NCBI GenBank assembly: GCA_903904805.1
Contig: CAIVDX010000620.1
Span: 1-8,351 of the forward strand
Reading direction: 5' to 3'
Origin: an uncultured Rhodospirillales bacterium
Lineage (GTDB): Bacteria; Pseudomonadota; Alphaproteobacteria; Acetobacterales; Acetobacteraceae
Length of the DNA: 8,351 bases
The notes beneath the pieces were generated by a model. The model had not been told where the DNA came from, did no database searches, and was given only the letters and a program-made list of their open reading frames with translations. This document shows, one piece after another, positions 1 to 6,375 of the stretch (the first letter of the stretch is position 1; each line of letters begins with the position of its first letter). The translations under genes and the position numbers were made by a program.

Positions 1-656
1 CACACCAGCTGCGTCGGATTGGCCGCAATCAACGCATCATGAAATGGCCGTGCATCGACATAATCCGGAGCGCGCGCCGATAGGCGGCACAGCGACAATT
101 TTGCCCAAGCCACGCCGTCTTTCACCATACCGCACAATATTTGAAAATCTCGATCAACAACCCCGCGCGCAACGCTCGGCCGCCCCATATGATCGAGCAC
201 GATGGGAATTCCAAGCTGCCGCAACCACGGTGCAGCCGCCGCCAAAACATCGGCATCAGCCCAAAGCTGCGCGTGCCATCCAAGAGATTTGATCAGCGGT
301 GCAAGCGTCCGCAATGCATCAAAGCCCACTGTACCCGGCATGCGGCCATCCCCATGGGGGTTCGGCATTTCAGAGAACCGCAACCCGCGGACACCGGCGG
401 AGTGAAGCGCCATCAGGTCAGCCTCGCTGGCCTCCGCTCCCGCAACGCCGACGCCGCGCAGTCGATCCGGCGCGCGGGCGATCGCCGTCGCCAGCACCGA
501 GCAGTCGCTTGCATAATGCGTCGGCTGCACCAACACGGCTCGCCCAATCCCGTGCAGGTCGAGCATCTGCAGAAACCGTTCGACAGGCGCATGGGGCAGC
601 ACAATATGCGCATGGCAATCGCAAATCGCCGACATGCTGGGTGCGGTCTGCTGCAT
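1..656 (-). CDS. LigI-like amidohydrolase (amidohydrolase 2 family), 3' end cut by window edge
   Basis: Reading from the ATG at 656, 218 codons are open to the window edge, so the C-terminus is missing. The product resembles the amidohydrolase-2 (PF04909) TIM-barrel family that includes 2-pyrone-4,6-dicarboxylate lactonase LigI. Visible marks are the strand-1 HxH pair in DCHAHI (His15, His17), the 'RAVLVQPTHY' strand at about 39-48, and 'VLDHMGRP' at 153-160, whose His156 corresponds to the later active-site histidine. The segment 'DYVDARPFHDALIAANP' (198-214) is typical just before the final Asp-bearing strand, which lies outside the window. Family members are usually about 280-300 residues, so some 60-80 are missing. 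The start overlaps the preceding gene's stop by one base (TGATG), which indicates translational coupling. The likely role is hydrolysis of a lactone or similar ring-opened carboxylate in the cytoplasm; the substrate is not readable from the sequence. Confidence 0.85.
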   Translation of the reverse strand, partial: MQQTAPSMSAICDCHAHIVLPHAPVERFLQMLDLHGIGRAVLVQPTHYASDCSVLATAIARAPDRLRGVGVAGAEASEADLMALHSAGVRGLRFSEMPNPHGDGRMPGTVGFDALRTLAPLIKSLGWHAQLWADADVLAAAAPWLRQLGIPIVLDHMGRPSVARGVVDRDFQILCGMVKDGVAWAKLSLCRLSARAPDYVDARPFHDALIAANPTQLV

Positions 657-1570
657 CACCGACGCAATGCCCGATAGGTGGCGCGCAAATTCGCCGGCAG
701 CCACGCCTCGTAGCGCGGCAACCCAGCATGATGCGGCAGTCTGACCCCCGCGACCACCGCCTCCTCCGACCAGCCCTGCCTCACCGCTGCAGCAACCGCC
801 TCAAGAACATCGCTGAGCAATCCTCGAAACGCGGCAACCTCGCGCAGCCCCGCCGGCGGCCCATGTCCGGGAATCACCACCCCCACATCCATCGCCATCA
901 CGCTGTCCAGCCGCGCGATCCACCCGGCCAGGTCGCAATCGCCGAACCACGGAAACCGCCCGACAAACAGCAGGTCCCCCAAAAACACCACACCCGCGCG
1001 CGGCACATGCAACACCAGATCGCCATCGCAATGGGCCGGCCCGAGATAGCGTGCCACCAACATATCCCTACCGGTCTGAAGCGCCAGCATGTCGGCAAAA
1101 GTCTCACTTGGCGCCAACAGCTGCATCACCTCATAGCCCGGCCCGCTCACCCTCGCCTCGAACCAAGTCGCCCCCGGATCATCAGGCGCCACAAGTTCAC
1201 TGAAATTTCCACCAAAAAACAGTTTCAATTTGGTCGCTGCATCGGCCACGCTCCAGCCGGTTCCCTCCCCCAACATGCCATGCAGTAACGCCAGCGTGCG
1301 CTGATGCGCGATGATCGGCACATCCGCAAATGCCGGATTGCCTGCGATATGATCAAGATGAAAATGCGTGTTGATCAGCCGACACACCGGCCGACCCAGG
1401 CTCGCTTCCGCGCTGCGCCGAAACAAAGTGCCCAGCGTGATCGTCTGCTGCGCATCAATCGCCACCAACCCATGCGGAGTCTCGACAATGCCGGCGTTGG
1501 AATCACCGCCCGCACCGATCCAGGCATGCACACCAGCAGCAACCTGAACCAGGCGGGGCTCTGCCGTCAT
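656..1570 (-). CDS. Metallo-beta-lactamase-fold hydrolase
   Basis: A 304-residue MBL-fold protein with a full set of dinuclear metal ligands: THFHLDH (His69, His71, Asp73, His74), His180 in PAHCDGD, Asp199 in FLGDL and His236 in PGHG. It shows no signal peptide and is probably cytoplasmic. The fold covers lactonases, thioesterases and other hydrolases, and nothing visible fixes the substrate. I chose the ATG at 1570 over the in-frame ATG at 1585 because it makes a 4-base ATGA overlap with the stop of the upstream amidohydrolase, as coupled genes usually do; neither start has a strong Shine-Dalgarno sequence. Its 3' end overlaps the next gene by one base. Its place between two amidohydrolase-superfamily genes suggests it hydrolyses an intermediate of the same pathway (inference). 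Confidence 0.88.
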   Translation of the reverse strand: MTAEPRLVQVAAGVHAWIGAGGDSNAGIVETPHGLVAIDAQQTITLGTLFRRSAEASLGRPVCRLINTHFHLDHIAGNPAFADVPIIAHQRTLALLHGMLGEGTGWSVADAATKLKLFFGGNFSELVAPDDPGATWFEARVSGPGYEVMQLLAPSETFADMLALQTGRDMLVARYLGPAHCDGDLVLHVPRAGVVFLGDLLFVGRFPWFGDCDLAGWIARLDSVMAMDVGVVIPGHGPPAGLREVAAFRGLLSDVLEAVAAAVRQGWSEEAVVAGVRLPHHAGLPRYEAWLPANLRATYRALRR

Positions 1571-2955
1571 GCGGTGTGCAGCCATGGCAGGCTCGGCATC
1601 GCATCCTTCGCGGTCCGCATCAGGTATCGGCCGTTGGCCTTTCCCACGATGCGCCCGTCACGCGCAATCACCTGCCCCGCCTTGATCGTCACCACCGGCC
1701 AGCCACCACGCAGACTCTTGCCCTGGAACGGCGAGAAGTCCGACATCCCACCCAGCTCCTCGGCCCGCACGACCTTTTCCAGATTGGGATCAACGATGAC
1801 CAGATCAGCATCCGATCCAACCGCAATCGTCCCCTTCTGCGGATAGATGCCATAGGTCATCGCTGGGGCGCGCGTCGCGCGGTCGATCAGCACCTCCAAC
1901 GGCACACCCCGCACCCGGCCATAATGCAGCAGCGCCGGCAGATGCGTGCCCAACACCGGCAGCCCCGGCCGAGCCCCATGCAAGCCCGCATCCGGCATCT
2001 TGGTAGCCAGACACCGTGATGTGTTGTCGGTCCCGACCGTGTTGATATTGCCCTCGGCCAGGCCCTCCCACAGCGCATCATGATGATGCGGCGCGCGTAC
2101 CGGTGGCACCATCTTGATCAGAAACTGATTTTCGTCATGGCTGTTCAGTCCGAGATACGGCGTGGTCGTCTCCACGGTGAATCGCGCGCCATCACGCCGC
2201 GCTGCACGCACCACCTCCAGCCCCTCCGCGCTCGACAAATGCACGACATACAAGTGCGCACCTGCCATCTTGGCGAGATACAAGGCCGTCGTGATGGCCA
2301 ACGCCTCCGCCTCGGGCGGATGCGCCTCTGCCCAATCCGCAAGCGTGCCCTCCGGCTTGCGCTCCTTCAACCGGTTGCGTGCCTGGTCCACCAGCGCGCC
2401 AGTTTCGCAATGCACCGCCACCACCGCATCCGGCCCCAAGGCGGCCACCGCGCGAAAGCCATCGAGCAGCATGTCGTCGCTCACCGAGCGCACAATCCCG
2501 GGCATGCCGGACATATAGAACTTGAAAGAGCGAATACCGAATTCCTTTGCATAGATGGGAATTTCGGAAATCTGCTCGGCAGTGAAGATTTGCGGGTGAA
2601 ACACCGAATCCACATAGCTGCGCTCATCCATCGCACGGCGAAACGCCGGCAGATGCAGCATGTACGATTCGTCGAGACTGCGCAGAAAAATGCCGATCGT
2701 CGTCACCCCACCCAGCAAAGCCGCGCGCGTTTCCGTCTCGGCCTCCTCGTCATAGGAGCGCTCATTGCCGATATGCGTGTGTGGATCGAAAAGACCGGGC
2801 AACACCAGCTTGCCCGCGGCATCGATGGTCTCATGCGCGCCCGGCAGATCCTCGCCAATCGCCCGCACAATCCCGGCGGTCATTCCCACATCTGCACGAA
2901 GCAGGCCGGTGCCGGGGATCACCAGCGTGCCGTTGACGATTTTCAGATCATACAT
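1567..2955 (-). CDS. Hydantoinase/dihydropyrimidinase-like cyclic amidohydrolase
   Basis: A 462-residue amidohydrolase, close to the usual length of about 460 for D-hydantoinases. The binuclear metal site is complete: DPHTHIG (His59, His61), the lysine expected to be carboxylated in SFKFYMSG (Lys145), His182 in VHCETG, His239 in VVHLSS and Asp310 in TVGTDN. The C-terminal 'SDFSPFQG' and 'GWPVVTI' blocks (405-425) are typical of hydantoinase-type enzymes. Such enzymes hydrolyse cyclic amides, imides or ureides. The residues after the last Asp read NTSR instead of the HxPF-like motif of known hydantoinases and dihydropyrimidinases, so substrate use probably differs. The start at 2955 follows a GGAAG ribosome-binding site with 7-nt spacing; the reading frame extends upstream to 3048 but would overlap the permease gene. 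It lies 19 bp after the permease stop and overlaps the next gene by 4 bp, so it belongs to a transporter-plus-hydrolase operon. Confidence 0.88.
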   Translation of the reverse strand: MYDLKIVNGTLVIPGTGLLRADVGMTAGIVRAIGEDLPGAHETIDAAGKLVLPGLFDPHTHIGNERSYDEEAETETRAALLGGVTTIGIFLRSLDESYMLHLPAFRRAMDERSYVDSVFHPQIFTAEQISEIPIYAKEFGIRSFKFYMSGMPGIVRSVSDDMLLDGFRAVAALGPDAVVAVHCETGALVDQARNRLKERKPEGTLADWAEAHPPEAEALAITTALYLAKMAGAHLYVVHLSSAEGLEVVRAARRDGARFTVETTTPYLGLNSHDENQFLIKMVPPVRAPHHHDALWEGLAEGNINTVGTDNTSRCLATKMPDAGLHGARPGLPVLGTHLPALLHYGRVRGVPLEVLIDRATRAPAMTYGIYPQKGTIAVGSDADLVIVDPNLEKVVRAEELGGMSDFSPFQGKSLRGGWPVVTIKAGQVIARDGRIVGKANGRYLMRTAKDAMPSLPWLHTA

Positions 2956-2974
2956 GGTACAGCTTCCGCCTTGC

Positions 2975-3772
2975 TCAGTGCAGGTCATTGATCGGGTTGG
3001 ACGACACATGCCAGCGCAGCACCAGCCGCTCCAGCAATTCGATCGCATAATAGAACAGCAGCCCCAACACCGTCAGCGCCACCACACATGCGAAAATCAG
3101 GCTGGTGTTCAAATCGCCATTGGCAATCAACACAAGATAGCCAAGGCCTTTGTCGGCACTCACAAATTCCCCAACGATCGCGCCCACCACCGCCAAGGTG
3201 GATGCCACCTTGAGACCTGCGAAGATCGCCGGCAATGCGGCGGGAAATCGGATATACCAGAAGAGCTGCATCGGGCTGCCACCCATCGAGCGCAGCAGAT
3301 GTACCGTCTCCGGCTGGGCCGACCGCAACCCGATCATCGTATCCACCAGGATCGGGAAGAACGCGATGGCAAAGGCAATCACCACCTTCGATGTAAGCCC
3401 GGTGCCGATCCATACAATGATGATCGGCGCGATCGCCGGCTTCGGAATTGTCTGAAACGCCACAAGCAACGGATAGAACGCCAGCCGCAGCGGCCGGGAA
3501 TACACAATCAGTCCCCCCAGCGGCAGACCCACCACCACCGCCAGCGCAAAACCCAGCAGGAACTCGCTCGCCGTCACCCAACTCATCCGCAGAATCAAGG
3601 AAAAATTCTTGCTGATCGAGGCCAGAATCTGCGTCGGCGATGGCAGCAAAAGCGGCGAGATTTTGCCATACACAACGATCGCCTGCCAGGCCGCGAGAAA
3701 TGCAATGGTGGCGACAATCGGATAAGCCAGCGCCGGTATGCGGAATTTCGGCTTCAGCACAGGATCGGCCAC
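2975..3772 (-). CDS. ABC transporter permease, SsuC/TauC/NrtB-type
   Basis: A 265-residue integral membrane permease of the binding-protein-dependent transport family used for sulfonates, taurine, nitrate and thiamine precursors. About six hydrophobic segments are visible (roughly 17-36, 70-92, 101-121, 127-145, 190-203, 225-246). The cytoplasmic EAA-type loop, including RSMGGSPMQLFW and RFPAALPAIFAGLK (about 161-188), is where the ATPase docks. I chose the GTG at 3772 because GGAGGA (3783-3778) sits 5 nt upstream and the ATPase stop ends only one base earlier. In-frame extension to 3838 would overlap the ATPase by over 60 bp. Its partner is the adjacent ATPase. No periplasmic binding protein is in the window, so the ligand is unknown; clustering with hydrolases suggests the pathway substrate (inference). 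Confidence 0.92.
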   Translation of the reverse strand: MADPVLKPKFRIPALAYPIVATIAFLAAWQAIVVYGKISPLLLPSPTQILASISKNFSLILRMSWVTASEFLLGFALAVVVGLPLGGLIVYSRPLRLAFYPLLVAFQTIPKPAIAPIIIVWIGTGLTSKVVIAFAIAFFPILVDTMIGLRSAQPETVHLLRSMGGSPMQLFWYIRFPAALPAIFAGLKVASTLAVVGAIVGEFVSADKGLGYLVLIANGDLNTSLIFACVVALTVLGLLFYYAIELLERLVLRWHVSSNPINDLH

Positions 3773-3773
3773 C

Positions 3774-4541
3774 TCAATCCTCCACCAGCATGCCGAAGGA
3801 TTGGAAAGCCGCGCGGATCCGCGCCGAATAAACGCCAAATTCAGGCGTCTCCCGCACCGCCAACCGCCGCGGCCGCGGCAGATCCACAGTGATGCGCTCG
3901 GCGATGCGGCCAGGCCGCGGCGACATCACGATCACCGTATCAGCCAGAAACACCGCCTCCCAGATGCTGTGCGTGATGAACAGCATGGTGCGCTTGTGCT
4001 CGATCCATATCTTTTGCAGATCGAGATTCATCTGCTCGCGCGTCAACGCGTCCAGCGCGCCGAACGGCTCATCCATCAACAGCAGACTGGGATCATGGAT
4101 CAGCGCCCGACACAGCGACACACGCTGGCGCATCCCACCGGACAGTTCCCGCGGATGCGCATCCTCAAATCCCGCAAGCCCCACACGCGCCAACAACTCC
4201 CGCGCCCGCGCTTCATACTCGCGCCGCCGAAGCCGACGCACATCAATCTGCAACAGAATATTATCGAGCACGCTCCGCCACTCCAGCAGAGCATCGCGCT
4301 GAAACACAATGCCAACATCCGTCACCGGCCCACGGACCGCAGCGCCGGCCACCTCGATGCTGCCCGACGAGACCGGCTCAAGCCCGGCCACCATCATCAT
4401 CAGCGTGCTCTTGCCGCAGCCAGACGGCCCCACAACCGAAACGAACTCGCCGGCCTTGACATCAAGGCTCACGCCATCCACTGCGAGCGTCTGCCGCTCT
4501 CGCCCCGCATAGAGCTTGCGCAAGTCGGTGATGCGAATCAT
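3774..4541 (-). CDS. ABC transporter ATP-binding protein, SsuB/TauB/NrtD-type
   Basis: A 255-residue cytoplasmic ATPase with all catalytic motifs: Walker A GPSGCGKST (38-46), Q-loop Gln81, signature LSGGMRQR (133-140), Walker B LLLMDEP (153-159) and H-loop His191. 'MDEPFGALDALTREQMN' and 'ITHSIWEAVFLADTVIVM' are typical of the nitrate/sulfonate/taurine importer group. The start at ATG 4541 matches where family members begin ('MIRITDLRKLY'). In-frame ATG 4577 and TTG 4634 would add unconserved N-terminal residues, and no start here has a clear Shine-Dalgarno, so the exact start is uncertain. It is the first gene of the left operon and is followed after one base by its permease. It is divergent from the Rid-family gene. 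Confidence 0.92.
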   Translation of the reverse strand: MIRITDLRKLYAGRERQTLAVDGVSLDVKAGEFVSVVGPSGCGKSTLMMMVAGLEPVSSGSIEVAGAAVRGPVTDVGIVFQRDALLEWRSVLDNILLQIDVRRLRRREYEARARELLARVGLAGFEDAHPRELSGGMRQRVSLCRALIHDPSLLLMDEPFGALDALTREQMNLDLQKIWIEHKRTMLFITHSIWEAVFLADTVIVMSPRPGRIAERITVDLPRPRRLAVRETPEFGVYSARIRAAFQSFGMLVED

Positions 4542-4651
4542 CGATGTCGTGTCAGCAGCAGCGACCAGATCATGCATCTGCCGCACCGCCCCAAGCGCGC
4601 CCGCCAGATCTGTACGGCGCGATCGCCACGCCAAAACCCGTACAAATCATC

Positions 4652-4685
4652 CTTGACGTCTTTTCCCGCTTGCAAGAGCTTGACG
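4652..4685 (-). promoter_or_regulatory. Candidate operator: CGTCAAG direct repeats around a CTTGCAAG palindrome
   Basis: CGTCAAG occurs twice on the minus strand (4685-4679 and 4658-4652), 27 bp start to start. A perfect 8-bp palindrome CTTGCAAG (4669-4676) lies between them. The palindrome sits on the predicted transcription start of the left operon, where a repressor could act. The repeats are seen in the sequence; regulator binding is inference and no regulator gene is present. Confidence 0.3.
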
Positions 4686-4712
4686 CTAGAGTTCACCGCG
4701 CAGTCCTGTCAA
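4683..4712 (-). promoter_or_regulatory. Putative promoter of the ABC-amidohydrolase operon
   Basis: On the minus strand, a perfect -35-like TTGACA (4712-4707) is followed after 18 bp by TAGCGT (4688-4683). Transcription would start near 4676 and leave a leader of about 135 nt before the ATPase ATG. The -10 box is a weak match to the standard consensus. Support comes from the same TAGCGTC heptamer with a TTG box at similar spacing ahead of the other two minus-strand units in this window. Confidence 0.4.
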
Positions 4713-4741
4713 CGATCCGATGGTTGTCCGTACCTGGCCCG

Positions 4742-4755
4742 CGGTATCGATACCG
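4742..4755. promoter_or_regulatory. Perfect 14-bp palindrome, candidate operator upstream of the Rid-family gene
   Basis: CGGTATCGATACCG is a perfect 14-bp inverted repeat with no spacer. It ends 41 bp before the ATG at 4797, inside the 255-bp divergent intergenic region. That placement suits a homodimeric transcription factor controlling the plus-strand gene, or both directions. No clear plus-strand promoter is visible, so the regulatory role is inferred. Confidence 0.4.
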
Positions 4756-4796
4756 GCGCGCGTGGCGAACGCACCACCCGCAGAGGAGAAACACCC

Positions 4797-5207
4797 ATGG
4801 CCAGCAAGACATTCATCCAACCCGAGGGCATGGCCGAAGCGGTCGGCCCCTTCTCGCGCGCCGTGCTGATCGGCAATCATCTGCACATCGCTGGCACCAC
4901 CGCGCTCAGCCACATCACCGGCGACTATTATGAACGCTTCATCCCCGACACGATCGAGGAACAGACCAGGCTGACATTGGAAAATATCCGCATGTGCGTC
5001 GAAGCCGCCGGCGGCACCATGGCCGACATCTTCAAGGTGGTGATCCAGCTGCGCGACCCGTCGGACTACAAACGGATGAACGCCGTGCGCGCCACCTTCT
5101 TCCCGAAGGACCCGCCGATCAGCACGTGCTTCAAGGCAGAACTGATGCGCCCCGACCTGCTGGTAGAGATCGAGGCGGTGGCGTTGATCGCCGCACCAAA
5201 AGTCTGA
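4797..5207 (+). CDS. Rid-family (YjgF/YER057c/UK114) protein lacking the canonical arginine
   Basis: A 136-residue single-domain protein of normal Rid length. Typical blocks are 'GPFSRAVLIGNHLHIAGTTAL' (17-37), 'QTRLTLENIRMCVEAAGGTMADIFKVVIQL' (56-85) and 'VEIEAVALI' near the end. Canonical RidA deaminates reactive enamine/imine intermediates using an arginine (Arg105 in E. coli). In an ungapped alignment here, anchored on the conserved Cys111 and Glu124, that position is Ser109. The protein is therefore more like the Rid subgroups without the arginine, whose activities differ or are unknown. The start has a strong GAGGAG (4783-4788) with 8-nt spacing. It is the only plus-strand gene, divergent from the ABC operon and convergent with the dioxygenase. 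A role on an aminated pathway intermediate is inferred from context. Confidence 0.9.
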   Translation: MASKTFIQPEGMAEAVGPFSRAVLIGNHLHIAGTTALSHITGDYYERFIPDTIEEQTRLTLENIRMCVEAAGGTMADIFKVVIQLRDPSDYKRMNAVRATFFPKDPPISTCFKAELMRPDLLVEIEAVALIAAPKV

Positions 5208-5234
5208 GGCGCGGCCTGCCTTATCGCCGCGCCT
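5207..5234. terminator. Shared hairpin at convergent gene ends (putative bidirectional terminator)
   Basis: AGGCGCGGC (5207-5215) and GCCGCGCCT (5226-5234) form a perfect 9-bp GC-rich stem with a 10-nt loop. The stem overlaps the stop codons of both the Rid-family gene and the dioxygenase. No clean T-run follows on the plus strand; on the minus strand a short TTTT lies about 6 nt beyond the stem. Position supports a terminator, but the missing U-tract keeps confidence moderate. Confidence 0.5.
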
Positions 5235-6216
5235 TCAGAGCATCCCACCACGGGCAAACCCCGCTCATCGGCTGGTAATTCCCTTCAATCACCTGCAGAG
5301 GCGCCTTGTTCGGATTTGCCGGCGGCATGTGCGGCGCGTCAGGCGGAGGCGGCGCCTCGCCCAGCGATTCGAACAGCCCCTGATGCCCCCAGAAGCTGGC
5401 AACCGACTCAAGTTCGAGCGGCTGCCAGTCCGTGCCCACCTCACGCCCGCCCCAGCCATGCTCGATCAGAAAATTGCCCGGCGTGCGCATATAGAACGAC
5501 GTCATGAAATCATTTGAATGCCGGCCATATTTCACCACAACCCGCTCATCCTGCTGTGCGATGTCGTAGCTTTGCCCGACATCGTCGAGCGAGTAAAACT
5601 CCATCAGCAGATGATGCATCCGGCTGCTCGAACCCTGCGCAATCGCCAGACTGTGATGCCGTCCATTGACATGCATGAAATACAGCGAGACCGGCGGCCC
5701 CATGAAATCTGTGATCTGGAAACCCAAGAGATCACGATAGAAACTCAATGCGGCAGCGATGTCAGGCACCATCAGTACCGCATGGCCCAGCCCATGCGCC
5801 CCGGCGCGAAAGCCCCCGGTGGGGCGAACGCCACGGAATGGTTCATCAGCGATACGACCGCCATGAAACGCCTCAACACGATTGCCCGAGGGATCGTGGA
5901 ATGAAATCACCACCGCCGCACATCGAAGATCCGCCACCGCGGTGCTCTCACGCGTGACCGCGACGCCTGCCCGCTCCAGCCGCGCACCGAGCGCGTCAAG
6001 CGCTGCGGCATCAGCCACCTCCCAGCCGAAGAATGTCTCGCCCTCGGCCAGGCCACCGTCAAAAATCACCCGCTGCTGCCGATCATCCATCCGAAAGGCG
6101 CGAACGGCACCACCGCGATCCACAGGTTGCAAGCCCAGATGGCCGGTCGCGAAATCGGTCCAGTCTTCAAGTCTCCTGGTGCCAATCCAGAAATAGCCCA
6201 TCGCCTGAACGCTCAT
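5221..6216 (-). CDS. Type I extradiol ring-cleavage dioxygenase (two-domain VOC family, BphC-like)
   Basis: A 331-residue protein with an N-terminal VOC domain (about 5-118) and a catalytic C-terminal VOC domain (about 141-256), as in 2,3-dihydroxybiphenyl dioxygenases. The Fe(II) facial triad is visible as His145 in GLGHAVL, His201/202 in RMHHLLMEF and Glu252 in FLIEHGW. Second-sphere residues also match: His187/188 in NGRHHSL, His233 in GRHSNDFM and Tyr242 in SFYMRTP. It should insert O2 next to one hydroxyl of a catechol-like ring and open it. The tail of about 45 residues after 287 is Pro-rich ('EAPPPPDAPHMPPANPNK') and looks longer than a minimal enzyme. ATG 6216 has a G-rich run (GGGGGG) 6 nt upstream. 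A 159-bp gap with promoter-like boxes separates it from the nitrile hydratase-like genes, so it may be a separate or a shared transcript. Confidence 0.88.
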   Translation of the reverse strand: MSVQAMGYFWIGTRRLEDWTDFATGHLGLQPVDRGGAVRAFRMDDRQQRVIFDGGLAEGETFFGWEVADAAALDALGARLERAGVAVTRESTAVADLRCAAVVISFHDPSGNRVEAFHGGRIADEPFRGVRPTGGFRAGAHGLGHAVLMVPDIAAALSFYRDLLGFQITDFMGPPVSLYFMHVNGRHHSLAIAQGSSSRMHHLLMEFYSLDDVGQSYDIAQQDERVVVKYGRHSNDFMTSFYMRTPGNFLIEHGWGGREVGTDWQPLELESVASFWGHQGLFESLGEAPPPPDAPHMPPANPNKAPLQVIEGNYQPMSGVCPWWDALKARR

Positions 6217-6264
6217 CGCGTGCCCCCCGCAGGCGGTTGTTCCGCCATTTTTTCCTTCTCAGCA

Positions 6265-6289
6265 TGGCCGATGTGACAACAATCGGCCA
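6265..6289. other. 8-bp inverted repeat in the dioxygenase leader
   Basis: TGGCCGAT (6265-6272) and ATCGGCCA (6282-6289) are perfect complements separated by 9 nt. A second short repeat, GGCCC-GAC-GGGCC (6292-6304), adjoins it. Both lie between the putative promoter at 6315-6344 and the dioxygenase ATG. No T-tract follows in the minus direction, so a simple terminator is unlikely; an operator or leader structure is possible. Confidence 0.35.
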
Positions 6290-6314
6290 CCGGCCCGACG
6301 GGCCTGTCATGACG

Positions 6315-6344
6315 ACGCTAGCGCGCGCATACGCGGATTGACAA
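6315..6344 (-). promoter_or_regulatory. Putative promoter of the dioxygenase gene
   Basis: On the minus strand, TTGTCA (6344-6339) is followed after 18 bp by TAGCGT (6320-6315). The predicted start near 6308 gives a leader of about 90 nt. The spacing and -10-like heptamer TAGCGTC are the same as ahead of the ABC operon at 4683-4712. Confidence 0.35.
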
Positions 6345-6375
6345 TCGCCTCGACAGAATGCGGCCGGCGCCCGCG

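Noticed and set aside
299..1288. Long plus-strand open frame of 329 codons opposite the MBL gene
   Set aside because: It is Arg/His/Pro/Gln-rich with no family motif and lies antisense to a gene with complete metal ligands; a GC-rich shadow.
656..1570. True beta-lactamase (antibiotic resistance)
   Set aside because: Only the general MBL fold ligands match; no signal peptide is seen, and the catabolic operon context points to another hydrolase.
2080..2991. Long plus-strand open frame of 303 codons opposite the hydantoinase-like gene
   Set aside because: No recognisable domain, skewed Arg/His composition, and the opposite strand encodes a full conserved enzyme.
4542..4634. Upstream starts (ATG 4577, TTG 4634) for the ABC ATPase
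   Set aside because: They add residues outside the conserved domain and have no better ribosome-binding site; ATG 4541 fits the family start, though this is not certain.
3738..4796. N-terminal extension of the Rid-family frame back to 3738
   Set aside because: The frame is open by chance; the extension is antisense to the ATPase, and a strong ribosome-binding site precedes the ATG at 4797, which gives normal Rid length.
1567..5207. Pyrimidine (Rut-type) catabolism cluster, suggested by a Rid protein with amidohydrolases
   Set aside because: No RutA-type monooxygenase, RutB or RutD-like gene is present, and the hydantoinase-like enzyme departs from dihydropyrimidinase motifs.
6338..6366. Perfect TTGACA on the plus strand as a promoter
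   Set aside because: No -10 box at a suitable distance, and it would read antisense into the alpha-type gene with no plus-strand gene downstream.
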